Positions 12,136 through 23,438 of a DNA stretch of 64,000 nucleotides are shown here, piece after piece. Position numbers and translations under genes: made by a program. This DNA is from Knufia peltigerae (lineage: Eukaryota > Ascomycota > Eurotiomycetes > Chaetothyriales > Trichomeriaceae). The stretch is taken from the NCBI GenBank assembly GCA_030247855.1, contig JAPDRN010000032.1:186001-250000 (forward strand), read 5' to 3'. The first letter of the stretch is position 1, and every line of letters begins with the position of its first letter. The notes below the pieces were generated by a model that did not search any database, was not told where the DNA came from, and saw only the letters and a program-made list of their open reading frames with translations.

Positions 12136-13983
12136 TTAGGTCATCGGGCAGAAGAAAGACGAATTTCAAATATCGCAATTGATCCTGGGGGCAGCGCTGG
12201 ACATACAAGTAACTTGGTGCGATTGAATAGCCCAGAGCCTATCCCGAGAACAGACGCAAAGCCTAGCGACGATCGGGCCAGATGACGATGGTGGGGGTGA
12301 ACGGCATGCGTCCCTCAAGGGTTGCACCTCTGTGCAATGAGAGCCAAGTCCTGTACGAGTACGAGTTCGTGGTACAACCCGGATCCCAACAGAAATCGAA
12401 ACTCAGCCTCCATAGCCTCAGCGGAATGTAGCGATAAGCACATTGCAGGAACGGCGTGAGACTCGCCTGAGTCATTCGTGGGTCACCTTCAGAGTATCTA
12501 CTGAGGTATCGCTGCAGGTGGGACATACAGATTTTGTCGACTCGTAGTGAGACGTTTTTCTATTTGTAGGGCTGCGCCTCGACCGGGGTTCGCGAGCCTA
12601 AGTTCTGGCTGGTATAGCGGTGGAGTCTGGTGGCGTGGCGGGGAGCAGTAGAGGATCGAGGAAATGGGTTCCTTGCTGAAAGCCAGACCATGAACACAAC
12701 ATGATGGGATGATAAGCACATGGTCTGTTATTGAACTTGATTGTCGTGTGGTTGTCTTGTGTGAAGGATCGACGACCAGGCGTACCATTATGTTGGAACA
12801 TTAGCCAGGATATCGTCGCGGGGACTGATCTGTGAATGCTTCTATACAGAATAACGGGACGGGGACTCGCTAGAGCAAAAGCTTCGGGTCAGACTAGTCG
12901 GAAGGGCTATGTTTCCTTTGATATTCTTGGTGCGTGTTCGAAGTGGACGAGTACTCCTACTCATCCGGGGGATATGCAGCCCTCGCCTTCTTCTGAAGGA
13001 CCCCAGTGGCCGAAAGTGAGGGCGAGGTTCGTGTACCTGTCAGTCGAGGACAGAGCCGTATGCCGCACATGCCTGTACCTGGAAGTGCCCAGCGTGGTGT
13101 ACCCCATATTGACTGGCTAGTTGGTTGGGGGGGTTGAGTGGGGGGCCGAGGTGCCTGGAAAGAGCCAGTTCAGCGTCCCTCCAGTGCCTGGAAAAGTGCC
13201 CGTAAGACAGCTGGTACAAGCAGTTCGGCGTAAAGTAATAGTGGCCCGAGGCCTGTTACGGGCCCCCTTGTGCTAATGCTGGTAAATACTCCCGGTTGCC
13301 TCTCACCACACACACGATCATCATCATCATCACCATCATAATCGTCGTCGTCTCAGTTTCAGCCAAAACATCCCCAAATCCACAGTGGCATCCTCATCCT
13401 TCACCTCCCGACCTAAGGTACTCTTCTGTCTTTTTTCCCCCTCGTCTCCATCATCTTTAACCTCGACCTCTCCTTGAGGAGAATCACTATCTGCTTATTG
13501 TTAGCCCAAGAGGATTCTCGCAGTGGCAACCAGTCTCAAGTAATCCCTGTGGCGTTTGTTGGCGCAGTTACTTGCATTATCATATTACGGCATCCTAGAA
13601 AGCGCAACTTGTTGCAGGTGGACCGTGACTGACTGACCGGAACTTGGACCAAAGCACCACCACACCATCTCCGCGACCTACATACATCCTTTTATTGCTC
13701 ACCACAACACGCACACACCATAGTCCTCGAATGCGTGTTGCTTTTCCCGTCGCATTGTTCTCGGTCATCGAATCCTTCACTTCTAATGACCCTCGTCCTC
13801 GCTTCGCCTTGACCCCGCCGCCTTTTTGGTCGTGCACAGATACGATCCCCTCCAGTCCACCCTAGTCAACGGATGCGGTACCAGTCTTGCTATTGATGCA
13901 CACGGCCTGACCGCATGAATTCTGCCTGCGGTTCCTAACAAAAACGCCATTCACGAAACCGTTTATTGCCCAAGTCTGCCACC
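12136..13983. other. 1.8 kb intergenic region and PKC1 leader
   Basis: No gene is recognisable. The right half has features usual for a fungal promoter and leader: a run of TCA triplets around 13318-13335, pyrimidine-rich stretches at 13400-13470, and CACC immediately before the PKC1 ATG. Short upstream open frames exist (for example 13644-13865 on +). One GTACGAGTAC 10-mer is at 12353-12362. Confidence 0.45.
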
Positions 13984-16900
13984 ATGGCGGACACCGAAAA
14001 AGCCATTGATGATATCTACAAAAAGATCGAGCGAGAAAAGACGCTAATCACAGCCGCGACGCACATGCGACAGTCGACAAACAATGCTGCAGTCCAGGCA
14101 CGTGTCGATAGTACCATCCGCGATGGGAGACGAAACATCACTTACCTAGAGGATAAATTGCAAGAGTTGCAACTGCGCCAGCGCGGCACATATGATGACG
14201 GCCCTCCTGCCCCTCCCGTGCATGGCGGCAGCGGCGGTGGTGGCGGTGGCTATCCAACAGCTGATGGCCGCAGTCAGCGAGGCTATCAAGCAGGAAACGC
14301 GCCTACTCCTCCTCCCAAAGACACCCGAGGCTACTTCGCCAACGAAAGAGGGGACTATGGTGATCCAGGACCAGGTGGTTACAGTCAGGGAAATACCGGC
14401 ATGATGCCACCGCGAGCCATCTATGGTGATCCGCGACCCTACAACACTCCGGTTCCCAAACCGCGTCCCAATTTCTCAAAACTAGGTATGTTGACGTCGT
14501 GAATGCTAAATGACAGAGTTCTGACACAGACATTAGACCTAATCAAATATGATACTCCATACCTCGGTCCCAAAATCCAGCTCATGCTATCGCAGCTCGA
14601 GTTCAAACTCTCGGTCGAAAAGCAGTACAAGGCAGGAATCGAGAAAATGGTGCGACTATACCAGGATGAGGGCGATAGGAAGAGCAGATCGGACGCCGAA
14701 GGCCGTCGCATCGAAAGCACCCAAAAGATCCAATTATTAAAACAAGCCCTGAAAAGATACATGGATCTTCATGTCGATATTGAGACCTCTGATGGCGGCG
14801 ATGGTGAGCAACCCGTCTCCCCAATTTAACCTTTTCTGTTAGGCTGACTAGACATCAGATGACAGTCTGAACGCACCAAACATGCGGAAACCATTAACGG
14901 GTCATCTGGAGATGCGCATTCATGCGATCAAAGATGTTGATCACGCGGCATCCTCACGATTCTCGAGAGGGCCCGAGACCTTTGTGATCATGAAGGTAGA
15001 GGACAACATTCGCGCCAAAACTCGAGCTACCCGTACAGATAAATGGACAGAAGAGACTCACAACGTCGACATCGACAAAGCCAATGAAATTGAATTGACC
15101 GTCTATGACAAAGCAGGTGACCGCCCAACCCCGATTGGATTCCTCTGGATTCGCATCTCGGATATCGCGGAAGAGATGCGCCGTAAGAAGATGGAAACTG
15201 AATTTCAACAGAATGGTTGGGTATCAGCGGACAAGATGGCCAACGGTGGCAGTCCGGGAAAACCTGGCTCTGAATTTCACCAACAGCAACAACAGCAGCA
15301 CCAGTTACAAGGCACCGCGTTTATGCCACCTGGTGATGCGGCTGGTGCCGGATCCGCCGCCGGCTTTCCTCAAAATCCTCAACAGGTTCAACCTGTAATG
15401 ATCGACTCATGGTTTTCGTTGGAACCGGCAGGTCGTATTCATCTCACCATGAGTTTCCAGAAGCAGACAGGTGCGCGGCGTCCGTTCGACATTGGCCTAA
15501 ATCGTCAAGGTGCTGTGCGCCAGAAGAAGGAAGTCGTTCACGAGAAACAAGGCCACAAATTCGTCAAGCAACAGTTCTACAATGTCATGCGATGTGCTTT
15601 GTGTGGGGACTTCCTCAAGTACTCGGCCGGCATGCAATGTGCAGATTGCAAGTATACTTGCCACACCAAATGCTATCCCAAGGTTGTCACGAAGTGTATT
15701 AGTAAAGCGAACTATGAGACCGATCCGGACGAGGAGAAGATCAATCACCGAATACCACATCGCTTCGACAATTTTTCGAATATTGGGGCCAACTGGTGCT
15801 GTCACTGCGGTTATTTACTTCCGCTGGGTAGACGAAATGCGAAGAAGTGCTCAGAATGTGGTCTCACATGCCACACGCAATGCCAGCATCTCGTGCCGGA
15901 CTTCTGCGGCATGTCAATGATCGTCGCCAACGAGATTCTGGAAACCATTCAGCGGACAAAGCACCACAATAAGTCTTCATCGGTCAGTTCCGGCATGAGC
16001 AGCAGGACTTTGAGGCCGAACTCTGGCAGGCCAGGCCCTCAATCACCAACTCAAAGCTTTGTCTCTGACGGAAGTACATTGACACAATCTGTATCTAATC
16101 AATCATACGATCAACATGCAGAGACTGCTAAGCCTTCTGCGGCGGCCACAGCTGCAGCTCAGAACATGATGTACAATCAAACTCCGCCGCCGCAATCTCC
16201 ACAGCAACAACGACCATTACAACAGAGAGCCGTTTCGACCGCTGCTGTCCAGGCTGCAGCTGCAGCGACCAGCCGGCCGTCCTCACAGAACTACCATCAA
16301 AGCTTCAGCGACTACAGCCCTCAAAAGATTGCGCCCGACCGGTATGCCAACGCACGACCACCGGTTCCAGAAGCGCAGCCTCCTCACGCGTCTTATGATC
16401 CTCGTGCATATCAGCAATATGACCGACAGCCAATCCAGCAGCAAATGATGCCACACCAACAACCTCAGCCAGCTATGGTGCCACAGCAGAGGCCTCCTCC
16501 ACAACAAGCTCAACAAACTTACTCCCCTGCTCCGGTCAAGCCGGCGCCTCAACAGCAACAACAGCAACAGCAGCAGCAAGTCGCTACACCTCCGTCCGGA
16601 CGAGGCTCCGGTCCACGAATTGGCCTCGACCATTTCAACTTCCTGGCTGTGCTGGGTAAGGGTAACTTTGGTAAAGTCATGCTTGCGGAGGCGAAGAGCT
16701 CCAAGAAGCTGTACGCAATCAAGGTTCTTAAAAAGGAGTTCATTATTGAGAATGACGAAGTCGAATCAACCAAATCCGAAAAGCGAGTCTTCTTGATTGC
16801 CAACAAGGAGAGACATCCTTTCTTGCTTAGTTTGCATGCCTGTTTCCAGACAGAGACCAGAGTCTACTTTGTTATGGAATACATCTCGGGCGGTGATTTG

Positions 16901-17670
16901 ATGTTGCACATCCAACGCGGCCAATTCGGTCTCAAACGAGCTCAATTCTATGCTGCAGAAGTGTGCCTGGCTTTGAAATACTTCCATGAGAATGGTGTCA
17001 TTTACCGAGATCTTAAATTGGACAACATTATGCTGACCTTGGACGGTCATATAAAGGTTGCCGACTATGGTCTCTGCAAGGAAGACATGTGGTATGGTTC
17101 GACGACCTCGACGTTCTGTGGTACTCCAGAATTCATGGCTCCCGAGATTCTTCTTGACAAGAAATATGGCCGAGCAGTTGATTGGTGGGCGTTTGGTGTC
17201 CTGATCTATCAAATGCTCCTTCAGCAGTCCCCATTCAGAGGCGAGGACGAGGACGAAATTTACGACGCTATCCTCGCCGACGAGCCTCTATACCCCATTC
17301 ATATGCCGCGCGACAGTGTGTCGATCCTTCAAAAACTCCTAACGAGGGAGCCGGAATTGCGTTTGGGTAGTGGGCCTGGTGACGCTCAAGAAGTTATGAG
17401 CCATGCCTTTTTTAAAGGCGTCAATTGGGACGACATTTATCACAAGAGAGTACCGACACCTTTCAAGCCAACCGTTAAGAACGAGAAAGATACCAGCAAC
17501 TTTGACCAGGAGTTTACAAGTGTGACCCCGGTTTTGACTCCGGTGCAGAGCGGTAAGTGGAGAAGCCTAAGAATTGATGTTTCGAGCAGTGCTGACCTTT
17601 ATCTGTAGTCCTCTCTCCCGCTCACCAAGAAGAGTTCAGAGGCTTTTCGTATACAGCAGATTTCATCTAG
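13984..17670 (+). CDS. PKC1: Protein kinase C homologue (cell wall integrity kinase)
   Basis: Four exons (13984-14485, 14537-14803, 14859-17552, 17609-17670) encode 1174 aa, the usual size for fungal Pkc1. The chosen ATG has an excellent context (GCCACCATGG); an in-frame ATG lies 18 nt upstream. Joining restores the conserved run into DLIKYDTPYLGPKIQLML, and the last exon supplies the canonical C-terminus EEFRGFSYTADFI. Domains in order: HR1 repeats (about 1-70 and 170-245), C2-like region (from about 265), two C1 zinc fingers (about 488-535 and 555-605), a Gln/Pro-rich linker with a ten-residue polyQ, and an AGC kinase domain from about 850 with GKGNFGKV, AIKVLKKE, YRDLKLDN, activation loop TSTFCGTPEFMAPE, then turn and hydrophobic motifs. 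Known role: Rho1 effector driving the cell wall integrity MAPK cascade. Confidence 0.97.
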
Positions 17671-19336
17671 GAGGAGAATCAGTGTGACGAAACAACAACG
17701 AAAACAGTCGTCGTATCGAGCTACGATGGAGCTTGTGCCAGGGACGACGCTTGTAACGGCGGATCCAAGTCGACTACCAGGGTGAATCTGAAGAGTAGTT
17801 CAGAGAAATTGGCAAACAACAGCGATTCCACTGGATCATCGGAATATTTTGATGCCGAGTGGGAGATTGTCGATAGAGCTGAAGAAGGTAAAATGTCTGA
17901 TCATGAGTCATGAGTGAGGACGACGTTTTGTGTGAGAAGGAAAACGGGGAACATAATCGACGGGGGCCTTCTCGTACAAACATGGCATGCAAAAGACTGC
18001 GCAACAGGAGCTGGTATGCAATATGGTCATTCCTTTGGACAACGTAGCGTGTTGCAAGCCTTGACTGGACGACCAGGGAGGGTTCAGGACTAAGTCGGTA
18101 TTCTTGGCCCGGTATGCACTTTGAGACGACATGTCGCATATGATCATCTCCTGGGGAGGTTGGGAAGCATTTCCTCTCACGAGTCGAGGGACATTGGATG
18201 GTTAGCCTGGGATGAAGTTCGGGAATGAAGAAGTTGAAAAGAATTATAGAAAGCAAAGGCGGCGACTTGTCGCCAATGATGAGCATTGAAACTAAGCATA
18301 ATTGAAACACAAGGTCCGACAGAGAGAGAGAGAGAAAGAGAGAGTCAATATTGGATTTTTTTTGTTGAGGTGTCTGAAGACGAGAGTTTTTGTCCAATGA
18401 TATTTTCGGTAAACACCGTGACCAGATCCAAGTCAAGCACCGCGAGAGCAGAAAGGTCCTCGATAGTAATACCTTGACGGTTTGAAGCATCTACCTGTGG
18501 ACCTCTGGCTAAGGTAGGTAGGCATGGGCCTCTGTGACTTTTTTTGAAAGTCCCAAAACCTCGTTCACATATCGAGTTGTTTCTTTCTATTCGATCGCTG
18601 TCGCGATGTACCGCGGAACAAAAGAGGGAGAAATGAGGATTGATAGGCTTTCAAAGGTTCATTACGGCCCAAGGCCCCTCCAGTCAGTCACCTTCGCTTC
18701 CACCCTCTCCACCCCCGGCTGATGATCTCACTTTTTGTTCATGGCCGGTCACTCAATGATCGCATCGTCGTCGTTGTTGATCCCCGTCCAAATGTTGCCT
18801 CTTCGAGATTCGTACCAGGTTTTAAAAAAAAGTCGTCATGAACCAACCCATGGAAGACGTACCCATGTGTACATGGTCATGGCTTGAGGGACAAAGACAA
18901 AGAGCGCCAGTATCAGCTCTGGGTCGGAATGATTTGGTAATTCTGTGCGTTGGTTCGTGGACATGGACTGAAATGGTGTGCTTGTGTGGTCAGGCTCGAA
19001 TCTTTCACCTCCAGCACATCTCGTCGATATTTTGCGGCTCGGTAAAAGTGTCCCGAGGAAATAGAGCCCATAGGCACCCATACCGGGATAAGGCTTCATG
19101 ACTCTGGGACGAAGTCCATGATCTTTTGACCCACACTGCAGTCTCTTGTCAAGACCACCTGGATCTCGGTGTCGCTAGAAACAGGTGCAAACTCGGACGC
19201 GACGTAACGAGGAATTTTGCCCTCGTCAAGTCGACGACGCATCCAAATCCATGTTCGTGACAATCCCATCCTTCAGGCCTGGTGATTGGGCAATACTCAA
19301 AAAACCAGACCGGAGGGAAAATTTCTGGATACCAGT
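17671..19336. other. Convergent intergenic region between PKC1 and BRX1
   Basis: About 1.7 kb with no recognised gene. It contains an AG microsatellite at 18321-18344. A 238-codon open frame on the minus strand (17774-18490) has no protein-like domain pattern and was not called. Confidence 0.45.
18321..18344. repeat. AG dinucleotide microsatellite
   Basis: About twelve AG units with one AAAG interruption in the PKC1/BRX1 convergent region. Confidence 0.85.
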
Positions 19337-20449
19337 TCAACCAAATAATTGGGCATTGTCCAAAGCCGAAACCTTCCTCTTCATTCCTGGTTTGATCCCA
19401 AGACTCTTTTTCTTGATGGCGAGATCCTCTGCGCCTCCTTTCCTGCTCGCATACCTTCCAGCTCTCTTCAATCTTGTCTCGGCTCTCAACTGGTTGGGGC
19501 TGACGAATTGCTTGTTCTCATATATCACCGGCCCGCCGAAACTTCCTTCCAAGATGACCACTGGTGTCAGGACGAAGCGAGGTCCGATCTCGACCAAGGA
19601 AACGTCCGCCCCTTTGCCGGGTTCTGCGTTGTCGGCCTTGTCGGGTTCGGCCTCACGGATCTCGTAGACTCGGATCCAAATCTTGCCATCGAGCCCATAA
19701 ATGCCGATGATGCGATCGACGAACGGTTTCATGCCTCTCACACCTTTGGGGGGTACGCAGAAGACCCCTCGAAGCATTTCCCGGATCAGGGATCGATGTT
19801 CCTGGCCTGCTGCAACCTGTTCGTCGAAACTCTTGTCGAACACCACGAGACCTCGTCCTCCTTTCAGACAGTTGCCGCCGAAGCCGAGTTCCGCCATGGT
19901 GTGTACGTTGGTCACGCTGAACTTGATCGTGGGGCCATTGGGAGCCCGCGCCAGCCACAGGTACAAATCTTGACCGTGCTTTCGCGCCTCCAGAAAAAAG
20001 ACGTAGTTGCAGGAATGAAGGTCGGCCAGGCCGTTGAGGGCGGAGTTGTAGTTGTTGGACGACTTCGTGTCGAGTTTGGTGTCCTTGTAGGTGTGTGGAA
20101 GGAGGGAATGTAAATCACTGAGAAGGTGACGGTGTCTGTAGGTCGGTCACTCGTCAGCCTTTTTTCGCCCGGTCTTGTCAAAATCTTTGCGGGAGAAGGG
20201 CATCTCATCTTACCGATACGATACTCCTCGAGATGTGAGCATGAGTATTCGATTTCTGACCTCGACCGGTACAGAGGAGAGGCCATTTTGCTTTTCCTTT
20301 GGCTTCGAACTGCTGTGTTGTTCATCCTCATCCGATTCTTCTGCTTCTACTGTGTTGCTGCTTTGTTCTGCTGAAGACACTGATTCCGAATCCGAGTCGG
20401 ACTCTGACAGGTGACCGGAGCGCAAGGCTGATTTGTATGCGGACGCCAT
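19337..20449 (-). CDS. BRX1: Ribosome biogenesis protein Brx1 (Brix domain)
   Basis: Two exons on the minus strand, 20449-20214 and 20135-19337, separated by a 78-nt intron (donor GTAAGA, acceptor CAG), give 344 aa. The join restores SSRGVSYRHRHLLSDLHSLL, a conserved Brx1 segment; the long plus-strand frame opposite is a shadow. Seen: an acidic Ser-rich N-terminus (about 1-55); then the Brix domain with LPHTYKDTKLDTK, VFFLEARKHGQDLYLWL, PNGPTIKFSV and HTMAELGFGGNCLKG; and a C-terminal SFGGPVIYENKQFVSPNQ motif followed by a basic tail. Known role: nucleolar assembly factor for the 60S subunit, acting on 27S pre-rRNA processing. It is divergent from the CENP-W-like gene, with 280 nt between start codons. 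Confidence 0.95.
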
Positions 20450-20729
20450 GTTGCGTATAGGTAGGGTCTGAGGTTCTTGAGGAGATTCGCGACGATTGTT
20501 GCAATGCAAATCGTGATGTTCTCCAGGAAATTTTGCGAATAGGAATCAAAATTCTACCGAAGTTGAGCCAGCGCAGTCTGTTGCTGACTAACTAGTGTCG
20601 ACATTTCGGCCGCGTCTAAGCGAGTCTTTGTTTACCTGAGAAAGAAACACCGAGTCCCGCAAGTCAGTCTCGCGTAATGTTCAGGCAAACAAACTCAAGA
20701 CTACATCCACGTTTGTGAATCGACGTACC
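20450..20729. promoter_or_regulatory. Shared bidirectional promoter interval (BRX1 / CENP-W-like)
   Basis: Only 280 nt separate the start codons of BRX1 (-) and the CENP-W-like gene (+), so both promoters must lie here or overlap neighbouring coding DNA. No specific box can be assigned by eye. Confidence 0.5.
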
Positions 20730-21072
20730 ATGGCGACTGGCAAGAAGAGTTATCCCCGGGCGACTTTGCGCAAAATCGTCAAGGCGCACTCGAGAAAGAA
20801 TGTGAGCAAGGGAGTAGATTCGTTGGTCTTTTTGAACTACGTCTTGTTCATCGAAGAGTATGGTCTGATGTTGTCATTATAAAGTATGAGTGCTAAATGT
20901 CGCTTCTAGGTTGATGCAAAATGCGACCAGGAAAGCACGCAATGATGGAGAGAAGTCTATTGCAGCAAAAGACATCAGAAAAGTCACCATGGTGTGTTTG
21001 CATTCTGTGCAATTGGGCAGTTCTGCCAAACTAACTACTGTTCAGACTACTTTGCGGCGATTCAAGGGTTGA
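20730..21072 (+). CDS. CENP-W-like histone-fold protein (small, three exons)
   Basis: Exons 20730-20857, 20910-20991 and 21046-21072 encode 78 aa. Introns of 52 nt (donor GTATGG, acceptor TAG) and 54 nt (donor GTGTGT, acceptor CAG) restore one frame. The protein starts MATGKKSYPRATLRKIVKAH, runs through a histone-fold pattern (SKGVDSLVFLNYVLFIEELM, then RKARNDGEKSIAAKDIRKVT) and ends TTLRRFKG. This fits the CENP-W (Wip1 in fission yeast) family: a tiny histone-fold subunit that pairs with CENP-T at the inner kinetochore. Other small histone-fold proteins (CBF/NF-Y type) are the main alternative. Length, basic N-terminus and terminal K/RRFKG-type ending favour CENP-W. Every exon is short, so single-frame searches miss the gene. 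Confidence 0.8.
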
Positions 21073-22010
21073 AGCTGCATAGCGAGGAACCAGGACACTT
21101 CGACTCTTCGTCTGTCTTCCTTTGGCTGGCGCATCACCACCGAGGTCAGCACTCTGAAGGATACGGCCAAGGAGATAACGAGATGCCGCCGACACTCACG
21201 ATATTCGAATCGTCAAAAGAGATTGCACAGTGCATCATACTGCACACTCTTGATGGAACAGACAGCAAATTGTGGCTCAGGCACGCACTGTGCGAAAAGG
21301 CCATCCACGTCCCAAGGCAGATCTTTGATATTCAACGATCGCAAGGCGCGAAAATGCTGAAGACTTCATCAACTTAGTCTTGGCCAGAGACAACATCGAG
21401 TCTATCATGCAATTGAACAGCGTGCATCCTTGAAGCAAATATTCCTGACGACAGCTGAATCACCAGTCTCAACATTTCCGCTCTTAGTGTTTCGGGTCTG
21501 GCGGCCATCCCACGTCTCAGTCTGCCGGGCGCGATCTCCCCTCTCGACACCACACCCTTCAGCCCTCACTGGAGGTGTCGTCTCTCCTCGAACGAAGTAA
21601 ATCAAGGTCCTCAGAGACAAGCTTTCTTTTTTATTACAGAGCCAAATCCGAGGTGGAGGTGGGAACGAGAGACTGCCGATTCTTATACTCTACCATGCGA
21701 CCTGGCCATACAGATTTATATAATTGAACCTAAAAAGTAAGACTCATCAACCTTATCCAATCCATCGATCATCTAGACGTACCACTTGGAAGAATGAGCA
21801 CGCAGTTGGTACTATATCGCCAAGTCTAGCCGAATTGGGTGCGAGCCAGATTTGTCCCAAGTTCTCAGTTTAGTGCCCCAAACATGCTCTGATCTATACA
21901 TTTCCATATTTACCCGTTTCCCTTCTCTATCACTTTTTCTCTCCTTCATTCCATGTTTGCTCGTCCATAACTATATCCATCACCACTGTACTCCCACTCA
22001 TCCCGACAAC
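21073..22010. other. Intergenic region
   Basis: About 940 nt without a recognised gene. It contains the CENP-W-like 3' region and a pyrimidine-rich leader (from about 21900) ahead of the thioesterase-like gene. Confidence 0.5.
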
Positions 22011-22799
22011 ATGTCTATCGTTACTCAAAGAGAGACCAGCAAGCACACTCACACAGTCATCTTCCTCCACGGCCGAGACAGTGACGCCCAAGAATTTGCG
22101 GACGAGTTCTTCGAGAGCGAGGCATCCGAACATGCTGGGAGACCACGCACCCTTCCAGATCTGTTTCCAGGGATCAGATGGGTCTTTCCCACAGCACCAG
22201 CTCTTTACTCGAAACGCTTCAATACCACGATGTCGCAATGGTTCGATATATGGTCAGTCGAAGATCCTGAGGAAGAAGTCGGAATCCAAATGAATGGATT
22301 GAAACAAAGTGTTGCCGCCCTGCTGGAGGTGATAAGAGCCGAAGAAATGCATGTGCCTCGACAAAACATCTTTTTAGGAGGTATCAGCCAGGGATTTGCG
22401 ACAGCGTTGTCTACCTTCTTCGCAGACGGCCAAGGGTTCGCCGGCCTAATTGGCCTATGTAGCTGGATGCCTTTCGTCACCCTTGTCGAAGGTCTGAAAA
22501 CATCTAGCGCCAATGACGAGCAGCTTTTCGATGCAGTTCACAGGATTTACTTCGGTCAGCGGTCTCTAGAGGAACCATCATCGCCGTTCCTCCGGTCTAC
22601 TCCCATCTTTCTCGGCCACTCAATCGATGATGACACTGTACCCATTAAGCATGGAAGGCGAATGAGGGATGTCCTAGTGCGTTCCTTGAGATTGAACGCT
22701 CAGTTACACGAGTACGCGGATGGGGGTCATTGGGTGAACGAGCCTGAAGGTGTGGACGACATTGTGGAGTTCCTGAATCTCACCATGCAGAATCTCTGA
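22011..22799 (+). CDS. Acyl-protein thioesterase / carboxylesterase-like alpha/beta hydrolase
   Basis: A single-exon gene of 262 aa in the phospholipase/carboxylesterase family (Abhydrolase_2). The frame is open upstream to 21852, but the ATG at 22011 gives a normal family N-terminus just before TVIFLHGRDSDAQEF. Catalytic features seen: the oxyanion-hole HG motif early on, the nucleophile elbow GGISQG with Ser126, an aspartate in the HSIDDDTVPI strand-turn, and a late histidine in DGGHWV. Length is close to yeast and human acyl-protein thioesterases (about 230 aa). Family members hydrolyse S-acyl groups from proteins or lysophospholipids. The divergence (a longer insert around residues 40-90) leaves the actual substrate uncertain. 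Probably cytosolic, as there is no signal peptide. Confidence 0.85.
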   Translation: MSIVTQRETSKHTHTVIFLHGRDSDAQEFADEFFESEASEHAGRPRTLPDLFPGIRWVFPTAPALYSKRFNTTMSQWFDIWSVEDPEEEVGIQMNGLKQSVAALLEVIRAEEMHVPRQNIFLGGISQGFATALSTFFADGQGFAGLIGLCSWMPFVTLVEGLKTSSANDEQLFDAVHRIYFGQRSLEEPSSPFLRSTPIFLGHSIDDDTVPIKHGRRMRDVLVRSLRLNAQLHEYADGGHWVNEPEGVDDIVEFLNLTMQNL

Positions 22800-23438
22800 T
22801 GATGAGAATACACGTCGAATCGGCCATCGACCTTCTGCTTGTAATGATGCCAAGAGATAATATTGAACCTACGTAGACCGCTAACGTAAACAACATTGCT
22901 CAGACATTCTTGCCACGAAAAGATACTTCTACTCGTGATCCCCATGGGTTTTGATACAAGCGACTTATGCTGATACCAGGTTGGGAACTGTTGAAAGTTA
23001 TGAGACTGCCGTAAAAACAATACTAAGTCAACCGTTGTGTAGTACGCGCCCTGGTGGGTCAAGGGTGATCGCCCACCCATCATCGTCGAATCTGAGCTGG
23101 TGTTGGTTGTAGGAAGTTCTCTTCAGCCTTATGTGATGGAGATGCTTCTAGAGCAAATTCGGAGACAAACAAGGCTGAAGCTTGGCGGAACCTCATAGAG
23201 GTTGTACAACTATTTCTTGACGAAACTCACGCGAGCAATTGTCAAAACACAAAGACTCAAAATTACTTCTCCCTCTATCAATACTCAAAACTGTAAAGCT
23301 ACTCGTCACGACCATCGGTTTCAACTCCTCAAGATACCTGGTCTACGTTGACGAACTGCCGCTACAAACCAGCCCTGCTACTCCGATTGTGTTCTGCTTT
23401 TAAATCCGATCGAAATAGCCTCGACTCACATTTCCAAA
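22800..23438. other. Intergenic region
   Basis: About 640 nt with no recognised gene. It presumably contains the promoter of the RGG-tailed gene that starts at 23439. Confidence 0.5.

Noticed and set aside
12575..12600. Possible tRNA B-box (GGGGTTCGCGAGCC)
   Set aside because: No matching A box or cloverleaf could be found upstream; also no tRNA supported elsewhere in the window.
17041..17130. DYG instead of DFG in the PKC1 activation segment as a sign of a dead kinase
   Set aside because: Fungal Pkc1 proteins normally have ADYGLCKE; the remaining catalytic residues are intact.
17774..18490. 238-codon minus-strand frame downstream of PKC1
   Set aside because: No recognisable domain, Ser/Leu-rich composition, and it lies over the PKC1 3' region.
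19349..20113. 254-codon plus-strand frame opposite BRX1
   Set aside because: It is the antisense shadow of the Brix-domain coding exon.
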